64,000 nucleotides of DNA from VAZQ01 sp035293945. GTDB taxonomy: Bacteria > Pseudomonadota > Alphaproteobacteria > Rhizobiales > Xanthobacteraceae. The notes beneath the pieces are model-generated. The model saw only the letters and a program-made list of their open reading frames with translations. It was not told where the DNA came from and ran no database searches. The translations under genes and the position numbers were made by a program. Of the stretch, positions 1 to 9,120 are shown piece after piece; positions within the stretch are counted from its first letter, which is position 1; every line of letters starts with the position of its first letter. The DNA lies in NCBI GenBank assembly GCA_035293945.1, contig DATGLV010000008.1, positions 62,001 to 126,000 of the forward strand. The letters run 5' to 3'.

Positions 1-657
1 ACCGCTCTGCTGCGAACGGAGCTCGGCCAGGGCGGCTTCAACACGTTCGCGTGCGGCGAGCTCGATCTGGATAACAAGGAGCGATATGCCTTCTATGTCA
101 TCGACTGGCCGGATGAATGGCGGCAATTCTATTTGGAAAACGATCTGATGATCGACGATCCGATCGTCGACGCGCTGCGCGATCGTCGAAATCCTTTCAC
201 CTGGACGGAGCTGCTCCAAAGCCAAAATGTGTCGAGGCGGGGGAAAGATATCCTAAAGCTCGCGGGCGACAGGGGGTGGACCGAGGGCTTTGTCGTGCCG
301 ATCCGCCGCAGCGTGCGGGCGAGGGTCGGCCTCGTCAGTCTCGCCGGCAAGCGCGCGCCCCTCGAGGATCGGCACCGCGAGATGCTGACGCTCATGTGCG
401 TTTGCTTTTTCCATCATGTCAGGACCCTTGTCCCGCGTTGCGGCTTTGCCGTCCCACCAGCCGGACTGACACCGCGGGAGATCGAATGCCTGCAGCTGGT
501 TGGCCGAGGGCAGTCGGACAGGCTCATTGCGCAGAAGCTCGGGATTTCGCAGCTGACCGCGCACGAATACGTGGAGAGCGCAAAGCGCAAGCTGAAAGCG
601 GGCACCAGGGCCGAGTTGGTCGGGGTTTGTGCAGCGCTAGGGATCGTCGACAGCTGA
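1..657 (+). CDS. LuxR-family autoinducer-binding regulator, 5' end outside window
   Basis: The reading frame is open from base 1, so the start lies upstream; 218 residues are visible. The N-terminal part carries the conserved pattern of the acyl-homoserine-lactone-binding domain: a WPDEW segment, then a Tyr, the IDDP motif and an FTW motif about 16 residues later. These correspond to the Trp, Tyr, Asp-Pro and Trp that line the ligand pocket in TraR/LuxR. The C-terminal ~65 residues begin LTPREIECL and form a LuxR-type (GerE) helix-turn-helix. It is therefore probably a cytoplasmic, ligand-controlled transcription factor. No luxI-type synthase gene is visible, so it may be a solo receptor or its synthase may lie upstream. 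The next gene, 137 bases downstream on the same strand, encodes an exported surface protein and is a plausible target. Confidence 0.85.
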   Translation, partial: TALLRTELGQGGFNTFACGELDLDNKERYAFYVIDWPDEWRQFYLENDLMIDDPIVDALRDRRNPFTWTELLQSQNVSRRGKDILKLAGDRGWTEGFVVPIRRSVRARVGLVSLAGKRAPLEDRHREMLTLMCVCFFHHVRTLVPRCGFAVPPAGLTPREIECLQLVGRGQSDRLIAQKLGISQLTAHEYVESAKRKLKAGTRAELVGVCAALGIVDS

Positions 658-794
658 ATCGCGTCCCCCTGTTCAGGGGGATGACAGTGGTTGAGCAATT
701 CTGCACGTTGACTTGCGGAAGCGGGTTTATCGGCGACCCGAGTTGCCGTCGGGCTCGGTCCCACGTAATTCACGGTTGTATTGGAGATAAGAAC

Positions 795-1496
795 ATGCGC
801 TTGAGATCGTGCTCTGCCGCGGCGATGTTGGCCGCGACCCTAAGCTCCGCCGGTCCCGCTCTTTCATCCTCCCTCGTCATCAATGGCGATTTCAGCGCTG
901 GCAATTCCGGGTTCAGCAGCGACTATGCATTCCGGTCGCCGATCAATGGAGAGACGCAATACAACGTCGTGCCGGGAAAGCACATTAACGATTCTTCCAG
1001 CAACAGCTACGGTGACTGGACGGCAATCACTTCCGATCCCAGCGGCGGCAACGGAAACGTGCTGATCGCAAACGGCGCGACGTCGCCGGGTGAGCGAGTG
1101 TGGGATGAATCGGTTAGCGTCAAGCCGTTCACCAACTACGTTTTCAGCTTCTATGCGGCCGATGTGAATTACACTTCCGCGAGCAATGCCGATATCTTGG
1201 CGAGCATCAACGGCACTGCGCTCGGCTCGCCCCTGGCCACCACGCAGTCCTGGCAAAGCGCGAGCTATAACTGGAGCTCGGGTAAGCTTTCAGGAGGGGT
1301 CACATTGGCGTTGATCGACACCAATACCCAGGCCGCGTTCAATGATTTCGCGTTGGACTTTATTTCCATGTCCCCCGCAGTGAGCAGCACGCCGCTGCCG
1401 GCAGCTCTGCCACTGTTCGTCAGCAGCTTGGGAATAGCGGGAGCTGCCCTGTGGAGAAGGCGGCGGGTCCGACAGTGCTCTGTTGCCGGCGCGTGA
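795..1496 (+). CDS. VPLPA-CTERM sorting-domain exported protein
   Basis: The product has 233 residues. The start is chosen because GGAG at 782-785 precedes this ATG with suitable spacing and a signal peptide (residues 1-26, ending near ALSS) begins here; the open frame upstream overlaps luxR and is not coding. The mature part has a beta-rich look with many Gly, Ser, Asn and aromatic residues, starting LVINGDFSAGN, as in DUF642 or carbohydrate-binding-like extracellular proteins. The C-terminus has the tripartite PEP-CTERM architecture of the VPLPA variant: TPLPAALPLF, a hydrophobic helix and an RRRR cluster. Such tails are processed by an exosortase and the protein goes to the surface or exopolysaccharide. 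No exosortase gene is in this window. The substrate or ligand is unknown. Its position behind a LuxR-type gene suggests density-dependent expression, which is inference. Confidence 0.8.
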   Translation: MRLRSCSAAAMLAATLSSAGPALSSSLVINGDFSAGNSGFSSDYAFRSPINGETQYNVVPGKHINDSSSNSYGDWTAITSDPSGGNGNVLIANGATSPGERVWDESVSVKPFTNYVFSFYAADVNYTSASNADILASINGTALGSPLATTQSWQSASYNWSSGKLSGGVTLALIDTNTQAAFNDFALDFISMSPAVSSTPLPAALPLFVSSLGIAGAALWRRRRVRQCSVAGA

Positions 1497-1530
1497 ACCG
1501 CTAAGCTGTTTCCCGGACGCGCCGCAGCAC

Positions 1531-3648
1531 TCACCTCGCCTCCCCGATCAGCGCAAACCACTCGTCTTCGGTGAGCACCTTGACGCCGAGCTCGGCTGCC
1601 TTGCCGAGCTTTGACCCGGCGCCGGGTCCGGCGACCACATAGTCAGTCTTCTTCGAGACCGAGCCCGCCGTCTTGGCGCCAAGCCGCTCGGCCATGGCCT
1701 TGGCCTCATCGCGCGTCATCTTTTCCAACGAGCCGGTGAACACCACCGTCTTGCCGGCGACTGGCGAGGATGAGGCCGGCTGCTCGGCGTCGAGGATGCG
1801 CACCTCCTTGGTGAGGCGCTCGACGATGCCGCGGTTATGCGCCTCGCCGAAATAGGCGGCGAGGCTGTCGATCACGGTGTCGCCGATCTGATCGAGATTA
1901 TCCATCTCGGTCCGCGTTTCTTCATCGCCCTCCGCAAGCTTGAGGCAAGCGTCGTGGAACGCCTTCCAGGTGCCGTAGCCGCGCGCCAGGGCCCGCGCGG
2001 TCGTCTCGCCGACGTGACGCATGCCCAGCGCGTAGATGAACCGCTCGAGCGCAATCTCGCGCCGCGCCCGGATGGCATTGAACAGGTTGCGCACCGAGAC
2101 TTCGCCGAAGCCTTCTGTCTCCTCAAGCTTGATGCTGCGATTGCGAGATTCGAGCGTGAAGATATCGGCGGGCTCCCTGACCCAGCCCTGCTCGAAAAAG
2201 AAGGCGATCTGCTTCTCGCCCAGCCCGTCGATATCGAAGGCGCGGCGCGAGACGAAATGGATCAGATGCTCGACCTTCTGGAACGGGCAGGCGAACTCGC
2301 CGCTGCAGCGCGAGCGCGCGCCCTGCTCGCCGCCGGCGATCTCCTCGCGCACCACCTCCGTCTTGAGCGGGCACGGGCATTTGCTTGGGAACTTATAAGG
2401 CTTGGAATCCCTGGGGCGCTTTTCCGGCACCACGCCAAGCACCTGCGGGATGACATCGCCGGCGCGCTGGATCGTCACCGTGTCGCCTTCGCGCACATCG
2501 AGGCGCGCGATCTCCTCCTCGTTGTGCAGGGTCGCGTTCTGCACCACCACGCCGCCAACGCCGACCGGCTCGAGCTTGGCGACAGGCGTGAGCGCGCCGG
2601 TGCGTCCGACCTGGATCTCGATTCCCTTGACCACGGTCACGGCCTTCTCGGCCGGAAACTTGTGGGCGATCGCCCAGCGCGGATTGCGTGAGACGAAGCC
2701 GAGCCGTTCCTGATAGTCGAGCCGGTCGACCTTGTAGACCACGCCGTCGATGTCGTAGTCGAGCTTGGCCCGCTGCAATTCGATCTCGCGGTGGAAGGCG
2801 AGGAGCTCCTCGGCCGAGTTCGCCATCTTGGTGAGCGGGTTGGTGGCAAAGCCGCTCGCCGCGAACCACTTAAGCATGCCGCTTTGCCTCGCGGCCGGCA
2901 TCTCGCTCATCTCGCCCCACGCATAGGCAAAGAAGCCGAGCGGGCGCGAGGCCGTGATGCTCGGGTCCTTCTGCCGCAGCGAGCCGGCCGCCGAGTTGCG
3001 CGGATTGGCAAAAATCTGCTCGCCGGCCGCCTTCTGGCGCTGATTGAGGGCGAGGAAATCCGACTTGGTCATATAGACCTCGCCGCGCACCTCGCAGATT
3101 TTCGGGATATGCCGGCCCTTGAGCTGTTGCGGCACCTCGCGCAGCGTACGGATATTGGCGGTGACGTCCTCGCCTTCGGTGCCGTCGCCGCGCGTCGCCG
3201 CGATGACGAGGGCACCGTCCTCGTAGCGGAGCGACATGGAAAGGCCGTCGATCTTCGGCTCGGCGGTGAAGTCGAGCGGCGCATCGGCGGCGAGCTTGAG
3301 GAAGCGGCGGATGCGGGCGACGAAATCGGCGACTTCCTCGGCCGAGAAGGCGTTGCCAAGCGAAAGCATCGGCAGCGCATGGCGCACCTTGGCAAACTTG
3401 CCGGTGGGCGCCGCGCCGACGCGGCGCGAAGGCGAATCAGCGCGGATGAGCTGCGGGAAGCGCGCCTCGATCGCCTCATTGCGCTGGCGGAGCGCATCAT
3501 AGGCCGCATCCGACACGGTCGGCGCGTCCTCCTGGTAATAGCGGCGGTCGTGCTGGGCGATCTCGGCGGCAAGCCGCTTGAGCTCGGCCTTGGCGTCGGC
3601 CGCGGTCAGCTCGTTCGGCGCCGTTTTGCTGGTATCAGTCTTGCTCAT
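1531..3648 (-). CDS. ligA: NAD-dependent DNA ligase LigA
   Basis: The product has 705 residues, slightly longer than E. coli LigA (671). It seals nicks in replication and repair using NAD+. Visible in order are the Ia domain with the YYQEDAP motif (residues ~37-43), the adenylation domain with the KIDG active-site lysine (Lys132), an OB fold, a four-Cys zinc finger (KCPCP ... RCSGEFACP), helix-hairpin-helix repeats (MRHVGETTARALA) and a C-terminal BRCT domain (VVFTGSLEKM to the end). The start at MSKTD is preferred over an ATG 45 bases upstream because the extra residues are basic and proline-rich, but the ribosome site is weak for both. In relatives ligA commonly follows recN; here recN is about 10 kb away on the same strand with unrelated genes between. 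Confidence 0.97.
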   Translation of the reverse strand: MSKTDTSKTAPNELTAADAKAELKRLAAEIAQHDRRYYQEDAPTVSDAAYDALRQRNEAIEARFPQLIRADSPSRRVGAAPTGKFAKVRHALPMLSLGNAFSAEEVADFVARIRRFLKLAADAPLDFTAEPKIDGLSMSLRYEDGALVIAATRGDGTEGEDVTANIRTLREVPQQLKGRHIPKICEVRGEVYMTKSDFLALNQRQKAAGEQIFANPRNSAAGSLRQKDPSITASRPLGFFAYAWGEMSEMPAARQSGMLKWFAASGFATNPLTKMANSAEELLAFHREIELQRAKLDYDIDGVVYKVDRLDYQERLGFVSRNPRWAIAHKFPAEKAVTVVKGIEIQVGRTGALTPVAKLEPVGVGGVVVQNATLHNEEEIARLDVREGDTVTIQRAGDVIPQVLGVVPEKRPRDSKPYKFPSKCPCPLKTEVVREEIAGGEQGARSRCSGEFACPFQKVEHLIHFVSRRAFDIDGLGEKQIAFFFEQGWVREPADIFTLESRNRSIKLEETEGFGEVSVRNLFNAIRARREIALERFIYALGMRHVGETTARALARGYGTWKAFHDACLKLAEGDEETRTEMDNLDQIGDTVIDSLAAYFGEAHNRGIVERLTKEVRILDAEQPASSSPVAGKTVVFTGSLEKMTRDEAKAMAERLGAKTAGSVSKKTDYVVAGPGAGSKLGKAAELGVKVLTEDEWFALIGEAR

Positions 3649-3949
3649 GGATCGTGATTTCGGCTGTGGTCCCGGGCTTTTCGGCTGGCGCACGCCAGGG
3701 CGGTGGATTCGAAGTCCCTTCCATTCTTGCCGCGAGTCCCTCGAAGCGATTGCAAATCCAAAACCGCACTAGCCTCATCGACTTGTCCCTTTGATTTCAA
3801 AGTTCGCTCGCTCGCAACCAGGTACGGCGAGCTTCGGAATCGGGACACTGCTTGCTCGCATTCCAGCCCCACCTCCCTTGCGGCGGGAGCACGCCTTCGC
3901 ATACCCTTGTCCGCACCCGAGGGGGAGCCCCCGGACACTAGGGAGTTTA
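3649..3949. other. Divergent intergenic region between ligA and the YVTN gene
   Basis: No convincing gene was found in these 301 bases, which must hold the divergent promoters. A GGGAG Shine-Dalgarno sequence at 3941-3945 precedes the YVTN gene. A short segment around 3700-3775 looks superficially RNA-like but has no cloverleaf. Confidence 0.5.
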
Positions 3950-5005
3950 ATGCTCATGACAGCGATGCGCACTATCCTGACGAGCTTGTCGCTGGTGCTT
4001 GTGGCCGCGGCGGTTCCGGCCAGCGCCAGCACGAGTCGGATCTACATCACCAACAGCGCCGGCGACTCGATCAATGTGATCGATCCGGAGACCAACACGG
4101 TGGTGCAGACCATCAAAGGCGAAGAGGCAGCCCACGGCATCAATTTCTCGCCCGACGGCACCCGTGTCTATGTGAGCAACGAGGCGACCTCGACGCTCGA
4201 CGTGTTCGATCAAAAGACCGGCAACCTGATCAAGAAGGTGACGCTGTCGAACCACCCTAACAACATCACGGTGGCGAAGGATGGTCGCATCTTTGTCGGC
4301 ATCGCCCGCGAGCCGGGCGGGCTCGACATCATCGATCCGGTGACGCTGACGCTCAAGAAGACCGTGCCGATGCGCGGGCGCCTGCACAACATCTATATGA
4401 CGCCGGACCAGAAATACGTGATCTGCGGCTCGGTGGCGAAGAAGTTCGTGTCCGTGGTCGACGCCCAGACCGAGACCGTCGCTTGGGACTACCAGTACGA
4501 CCTCGGCGTCCGCCCGATGACCATCGAGGCCAATCCGGACGGCTCGACCAAGCGCATCTTCGTGCAGCTCGCTTCCTTCGACGGCTTCTCGGTGCTCGAC
4601 TTCGCCAAGCGCGAGGAAGTTGCGCGCATCAAGCTGCCGGAGCTCAACAAGAACGTCGACATGGATCCGGGCCGGCTCGATGCACCTTCGCACGGTATCG
4701 GCGTGCATCCGGACGGCAAGACGCTCTGGGTCACCAGCATTCCGCAGAACGCCGTGTTCGTCTATTCGCTCGCCGATCTCAAGCTGATCGGCCAGATCGA
4801 CCTGCCGGAGCTCAAGATCGCGGGCAAGCCGCTCGGCGGCGCCGTCGCCAACTGGGTGACCTTCACGCCCGACGGCAAGACGATCTACATCGCCAATTCG
4901 GGCCTGCGCTCAGTGACCGCGATCGACACCGCGAGCATGAAGGTGAAGGCGGTGGTTCCGGTCGGCGAAGTGCCCAAGCGGATCAACACGCTGGTGATGA
5001 ACTAA
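3950..5005 (+). CDS. Exported YVTN-type beta-propeller protein
   Basis: The product has 351 residues. Three in-frame ATGs (3950, 3956, 3965) lie just after a GGGAG box; the first is annotated and the second has the better spacing. A signal peptide (TSLSLVLVAAAVPASAS) ends near residue 27. The rest is a seven-bladed propeller built of ~42-residue repeats of the YVTN/NHL-like type, with repeating motifs such as IYITNSAGDSINVIDPETN, VYVSNEATSTLDVFDQ and IYIANSGLRSVTAIDT. Such periplasmic propellers usually act as scaffolds or as partners of PQQ or cytochrome systems, and no catalytic residues can be assigned. Two c-type cytochromes are encoded 6-8 kb downstream, but they are not adjacent, so a functional link is speculation. 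The gene appears monocistronic. Confidence 0.85.
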   Translation: MLMTAMRTILTSLSLVLVAAAVPASASTSRIYITNSAGDSINVIDPETNTVVQTIKGEEAAHGINFSPDGTRVYVSNEATSTLDVFDQKTGNLIKKVTLSNHPNNITVAKDGRIFVGIAREPGGLDIIDPVTLTLKKTVPMRGRLHNIYMTPDQKYVICGSVAKKFVSVVDAQTETVAWDYQYDLGVRPMTIEANPDGSTKRIFVQLASFDGFSVLDFAKREEVARIKLPELNKNVDMDPGRLDAPSHGIGVHPDGKTLWVTSIPQNAVFVYSLADLKLIGQIDLPELKIAGKPLGGAVANWVTFTPDGKTIYIANSGLRSVTAIDTASMKVKAVVPVGEVPKRINTLVMN

Positions 5006-5027
5006 CACTACAGCGCCGAAAGCTAGG

Positions 5028-5212
5028 GCATGTTCTGATCGAAAAGACTCGCTCCAGTCGTCACCCGCCGGCATCGCCCGTCGAAGACGGGCGTAAGACG
5101 CCCTGATGACCCGCAGGTCCATCTTTTTTCGAAAGAAGATGGATTGCCGGGTCAAGCCAGGCTTGCCCCAGCAATGACGCTGAAGTGGATCAATTCGACC
5201 GGGAACCGCCTT
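5028..5212 (+). repeat. Direct repeat copy A, ~185 bp
   Basis: This starts gcatgttc and ends gaccgggaaccgcctt. It matches 9800-9974 in the same orientation over most of its length, including the shared blocks gacgggcgtaagacgccctg, gccgggtcaagcc and gacgctgaagtggatcaatt. It contains small inverted repeats (gcccgtc...gacgggc; gcaggtccatct...agatggattgc). It reads as a dispersed intergenic repeat. The two copies bracket the permease-P450-oxidase trio. Confidence 0.85.
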
Positions 5213-5228
5213 GGGCGCCCGTTAGTGC

Positions 5229-5266
5229 GCGCCCTCTCCCACAAAAGGGAGAGGGCGCATCTTTTT
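5229..5266 (+). terminator. Intrinsic terminator-like hairpin
   Basis: A perfect 12-bp stem (5229-5240 with 5247-5258) with loop acaaaa is followed by atcttttt. It lies 220 bases after the YVTN stop and just behind repeat copy A, so it could end transcripts of the YVTN gene. Confidence 0.65.
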
Positions 5267-5623
5267 ACGGCTTCGCGATATCGAACAGGGCGGTCAGCTG
5301 CCGACGACGACGGTCTTGCCGCCAGCTGCTGTTCACCACAAGCCTCATGCCGGTGTAGTAGGCCAAGAACGCGGAGGCGGCCTGGCAATGCCCGCTACCA
5401 CCTCGTGACTGTTGGGGAGGAACCTGAACTCCGACAAGCCGTTCCTGCGCGTGTTTGCCGCGGGCCCTTCCTTCCATGTCGGAAGCCCGACGCTCACGGC
5501 CGCCAATGCATCTCCCGACGAGCCGATGCGGTGACCATTTCGGTGTTTCGCAATCGTGATCCTCGCGAACCTTCGGCTCCAAATCGCGTTCTCACAGGTC
5601 GGAGCACTGGAGCGGGCCTGCAC
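5267..5623. other. Intergenic stretch, possible gene remnant on the minus strand
   Basis: No intact gene was found. The minus strand carries two overlapping short frames (RFLPNSHEVVAGIA, and SAFLAYYTGMRLVVNSSW ending QLTALFDIAKP) that read like one protein tail broken by a frameshift. I do not recognise the family. The 3' end of this stretch must hold the promoter and GGAG ribosome site (5609-5612) of the permease gene. Confidence 0.35.
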
Positions 5624-7528
5624 GTGAGCATTGTCGATCTACTTCTCGGCCGCAGGCTGCTCAATCGCGAATACACCAGGCGTAGGATCGGAGCATTCGA
5701 AGGCGTGCCGGCGATGGGCCTCGACGGCATCGGCTCATCGTCTTACGGCCCGGAGGCCGCGCTCGCGATTCTTGTCCCCCTCGGCGCGGCCGGCAGCTCA
5801 TATATCGGCTGGATCATGGCGCCAATGGTGGCGCTTCTTTTGATCCTCTTCGCCTCGTACTGGCAGACAATTCTCGCCTATCCAAACAACGGCGGCTCCT
5901 ACATTGTGGCTAAGGAAAACCTCGGCACCAATGCGAGCCTGCTTGCGGCCGCGGCGCTGATGATCGATTACGTGCTCAACGTCGCGGTCGGCATCTCGGC
6001 CGGCATAGGCGCGCTTGTATCGGCGATCCCGGCGCTGCACCCTTACATGCTCGCCCTCTGCCTCGGCATCCTCCTGGTGATCACCGTGGTGAACCTGCGC
6101 GGCACCCCGGATGCCGGCCGCCTCTTCGCATTGCCGACCTACGTGTACATCGTGAGCTTTATCGTTGTTCTGGCGATCGGGATCGGCAAGGCGCTCATCG
6201 CCGGCGGCCATCCTACGCCGGTCGTTCCACCCTCACAGGTGCCGGCTGCGACCGAGGCGGTGAGCCTCTGGCTGCTGCTGCGCGCCTTTGCGAGCGGCTG
6301 CACCGCGATGACCGGCGTCGAGGCCGTCAGCAACGGCATGAGCGCGTTCCGCGACCCGCCGGTCCTCTATGGACATCGCACGCTCAGCGGCATCGTCGTG
6401 GTGCTGGGCGTGCTGCTCTCCGGAATAGCGTACCTGGTGCACGTATTCGGCATCGGCGCGATGGATCAGGCCGAGCCCGGCTATCGCAGCGTGCTGGCGC
6501 AGCTCGCTGGCGCCGCGGTCGGACAGGGCCTGCTTTACTATGTGGCAATCGGCTCGTTGTTGTGTGTGCTCACGCTTTCGGCCACGACGAGCTTCGTCGA
6601 TTTTCCGCGGCTCTGCCGGCTCGTCGCCCAGGATGATTTTCTACCACGGCCGTTCGCGCTCGCGGGGCGTCGACTGGTCTTCTCGGTCGGCATCATCTAC
6701 TTGGCGGTGACGGCAGGTCTCCTGTTGTTCGCCTTCGACGGCATCACCGATCGGCTCATCCCGCTGTTCGCCATCGGGGCTTTCCTGACCTTCACGATCT
6801 CGCAGGCCGGAATGGTCGTTCACTGGCGGCGGGCGATGCGACAAGCGCGCTCAGACCGCGAACGTGCGGGACAGCGCGCGCATTTCTTGGTCAACGCTGT
6901 CGGCGCCGCAACGACCGGAGCAGCGCTCGTCATCATCGTGATTGCAAAGTTCCTCGAAGGAGCATGGATCACCATTTTAATAATTCCATGCGTGATCGCC
7001 CTGCTGCTCGCGATCCATCATTATTATGAGCGGTTGGCCGTCGAGGTCCACGCCGGGCCTCTCGACGTGAGCGACACGCGTCCTCCAATTCTTGTTGTAG
7101 CTGTGCAGGAATGGAATCGACTAGCCGACAAGGCGCTTCGCCTCGCCGTTACCCTCTCGCCCGACGTGATCGCCGTCCACCTGACCCATCTTGCGGGGCC
7201 GCAAGCCGAAGAAGGCCACGAGTCCCTGCGAGCGCAATGGCATCGCGACGTGGAACAGCCGGCTGTCGCGGCGGGGGTACCGGTGCCGAGACTGGTGAGC
7301 CTGCCGGCCGCTCGCCGCGCAATCCACGAGCCCATCCTGAAGTTGGTCGATGAGCTGGAGCAAAGATACGGCACACGCCGGGTCGTGGTGCTCGTGCCCG
7401 AGGTCGTGAAGCGGCACTGGTATCAGCACATCCTTCACGCTCACCATGCATGGCGATTGCGCAGGCAGCTTTTGCTGCACGGCGGCTCGCGGCTCACGAT
7501 TGTGAATGTGCCGTGGTACCTGGACTGA
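5624..7528 (+). CDS. KimA-like APC-superfamily potassium/cation permease
   Basis: The product has 634 residues from a GTG start (VSIVDLLLG) with GGAG 11 bases upstream. The N-terminal ~30 residues are followed by GVPAMGLDGIGSSSYGPEA, the helix-1 signature shared with KimA (YdaO) of Bacillus subtilis, a K+/H+ symporter. About 12 hydrophobic helices follow to residue ~470. The cytoplasmic C-terminus (after HHYYERLAVEV) holds an alpha/beta domain like the universal-stress/KimA C-terminal domain (PPILVVAVQEWNRLADKALRLAVTLS). The length is close to KimA (607). This family can also include amino-acid permeases, so the substrate is inferred. Only 13 bases separate it from the P450 gene, so the two are probably cotranscribed. 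Confidence 0.75.
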   Translation: MSIVDLLLGRRLLNREYTRRRIGAFEGVPAMGLDGIGSSSYGPEAALAILVPLGAAGSSYIGWIMAPMVALLLILFASYWQTILAYPNNGGSYIVAKENLGTNASLLAAAALMIDYVLNVAVGISAGIGALVSAIPALHPYMLALCLGILLVITVVNLRGTPDAGRLFALPTYVYIVSFIVVLAIGIGKALIAGGHPTPVVPPSQVPAATEAVSLWLLLRAFASGCTAMTGVEAVSNGMSAFRDPPVLYGHRTLSGIVVVLGVLLSGIAYLVHVFGIGAMDQAEPGYRSVLAQLAGAAVGQGLLYYVAIGSLLCVLTLSATTSFVDFPRLCRLVAQDDFLPRPFALAGRRLVFSVGIIYLAVTAGLLLFAFDGITDRLIPLFAIGAFLTFTISQAGMVVHWRRAMRQARSDRERAGQRAHFLVNAVGAATTGAALVIIVIAKFLEGAWITILIIPCVIALLLAIHHYYERLAVEVHAGPLDVSDTRPPILVVAVQEWNRLADKALRLAVTLSPDVIAVHLTHLAGPQAEEGHESLRAQWHRDVEQPAVAAGVPVPRLVSLPAARRAIHEPILKLVDELEQRYGTRRVVVLVPEVVKRHWYQHILHAHHAWRLRRQLLLHGGSRLTIVNVPWYLD

Positions 7529-7541
7529 GCCGGCGGAAACC

Positions 7542-9107
7542 ATGTCCGCGGCGCCTCGGATTGTCGCAGGCTGTGGCGGCCCAAGTGCGAGGCAGATCCC
7601 CTCACCTGGAACCTTGCAGCGTGGCTTGGCGTTTAAAACTGCCAATTCGCGTTCAAGCCAGGAAGGGGGCGATCGTTTGCTCGGACCTCCCTCAGGATTA
7701 CGGCCGCCAGCACCGATCCCTGCGCGCCGGTCGCTCGGGACCATCGGCCTCATCCGGGCGCTGTGGAACAATCCGCTGGAAGCTTGGACCGAGGCGCATT
7801 TCCAGGAGCCTGTGGTAACCGCCGCCCTCGGCCTCGGACGTGTCGCGGTCGTCAGCAGTCCCGACGCTATCCGACGCGTATTGGTTGAGAACCGCACCAA
7901 TTACCGCAAAGACACGTTTCAACGCCGGGTGATGTCTGCCTTGGGCAACGGCCTGTTGAGCGCCGAAGGCGATGAGTGGCACGTCCAACGCCGCACGCTG
8001 GCGCCGATCTTCACCCGCAAGGCCGTGTTGGAATTCTCCCCGTCTATGGCGGAGGCGGCTTGCCAAACTGTGGAGCAATGGCGCGCCCGCGACGGAGGCA
8101 CCGTCGATGTGGCCGCGGACGTGACCCGACTTACGCTCGACGTGCTCGAGCGGACGATCTTCTCCGATGGGCTCGGCCGCGATACGGAGGATGTCCGCGC
8201 TGCGATGCGCGTCTATTTTGATTCGATCGGCCGGATCGATCCGCTGGACGTCCTCGGCGTGCCGGATTTTGTCCCGCGTCTCGGCCAATTCGGGGCCCGC
8301 CGTGCGCTACGGCTGTTTCGTCGTGCCGTCGACACGATCATTGCGACACGGCGGCGGCGCCTCGCGCAAGAGCTGGATCTGCCGCGCGACATACTGAGCT
8401 TGTTGATCGAGGCAAAAGACCCCGAAACCGGCCGCAGGCTGAGCGAGGAGAGCATCAGATCGAACATCATCACGCTGATCGTCGCCGGGCACGAAACGAC
8501 GGCGAGCGCAGTGATCTGGTCGCTGGTCCTGCTGGCGGCTGCGCCGCAATGGCGAGAGCGTGTGGCGGCCGAAATCGATCGGATAGGCGATGGCAACGGC
8601 ATCGAGGAGCTTCCTGATCAGCTCATCGAGACGCGCGCGGTGCTGGAAGAAGCGCTTCGGCTCTATCCGCCGCTCCCGGCGATCAGCCGTGTTGCGCTCG
8701 CGGCCGATGTTCTCTCCGGCATCCCAATCCGAAAGGGATCCCTAATCGTCATCGCGCCTTACGTTGTGCACCGGCATCGGCGTCTTTGGGAGGACCCGGA
8801 CGTGTTCGATCCGACGCGCTTCTTGCCGGGAAGGCGCGAGGCCATCGATCCCTTTGCGTTTCTGCCGTTTGGCCGCGGTCCTCGTGGCTGCATCGGCATC
8901 ACCTTCGCGATGCAGGAGGCCACCCTCATCTTGCGGACCATCATCAAGAACGTCGAACTGGAATTGCTCCCCGACCGATCTGTTTGGCCGGTCCATCGCA
9001 TCAGTCTGCAACCTGCACATGGGCTCTGCATGTCAGTGCGGGACAAGGCCCGCATGAGGCGCAACTTGCCGCCGCAATGGCCTGCGGGCCTCGCCCGCGC
9101 CAGCTAG
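7542..9107 (+). CDS. Cytochrome P450 monooxygenase
   Basis: The product has 521 residues. It is a heme-thiolate monooxygenase, probably soluble, that needs external electron donors; no ferredoxin or reductase is nearby. All hallmark motifs are present: I-helix AGHETT, the K-helix ExxR (EALR), the PxRF-type region (DPTRFLPGRR) and the heme loop FGRGPRGCIG with Cys450 as axial ligand. The pattern resembles the broad CYP4/CYP102-like class E group with FLPFGRGPRGCIG. The first ~50 residues from this ATG are atypical and low in conservation; the family-like part starts near RPPAPIPARRSLG, so the true start may be later. Its substrate cannot be told from sequence. It lies 13 bases behind the permease and 13 bases before the oxidase-like gene, suggesting one transcript. 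Confidence 0.9.
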   Translation: MSAAPRIVAGCGGPSARQIPSPGTLQRGLAFKTANSRSSQEGGDRLLGPPSGLRPPAPIPARRSLGTIGLIRALWNNPLEAWTEAHFQEPVVTAALGLGRVAVVSSPDAIRRVLVENRTNYRKDTFQRRVMSALGNGLLSAEGDEWHVQRRTLAPIFTRKAVLEFSPSMAEAACQTVEQWRARDGGTVDVAADVTRLTLDVLERTIFSDGLGRDTEDVRAAMRVYFDSIGRIDPLDVLGVPDFVPRLGQFGARRALRLFRRAVDTIIATRRRRLAQELDLPRDILSLLIEAKDPETGRRLSEESIRSNIITLIVAGHETTASAVIWSLVLLAAAPQWRERVAAEIDRIGDGNGIEELPDQLIETRAVLEEALRLYPPLPAISRVALAADVLSGIPIRKGSLIVIAPYVVHRHRRLWEDPDVFDPTRFLPGRREAIDPFAFLPFGRGPRGCIGITFAMQEATLILRTIIKNVELELLPDRSVWPVHRISLQPAHGLCMSVRDKARMRRNLPPQWPAGLARAS

Positions 9108-9120
9108 CGCATAGTTCATC

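Noticed and set aside
117..794. Upstream extension of the VPLPA-CTERM gene frame
   Set aside because: Overlaps the LuxR gene in another frame; signal peptide and ribosome site fix the start at 795.
3690..3775. Possible tRNA-like segment on the minus strand (ggttttggatttgcaatcgc ... cttcgaatcc)
   Set aside because: It lacks a consistent acceptor stem, D arm and T arm, so no cloverleaf can be drawn.
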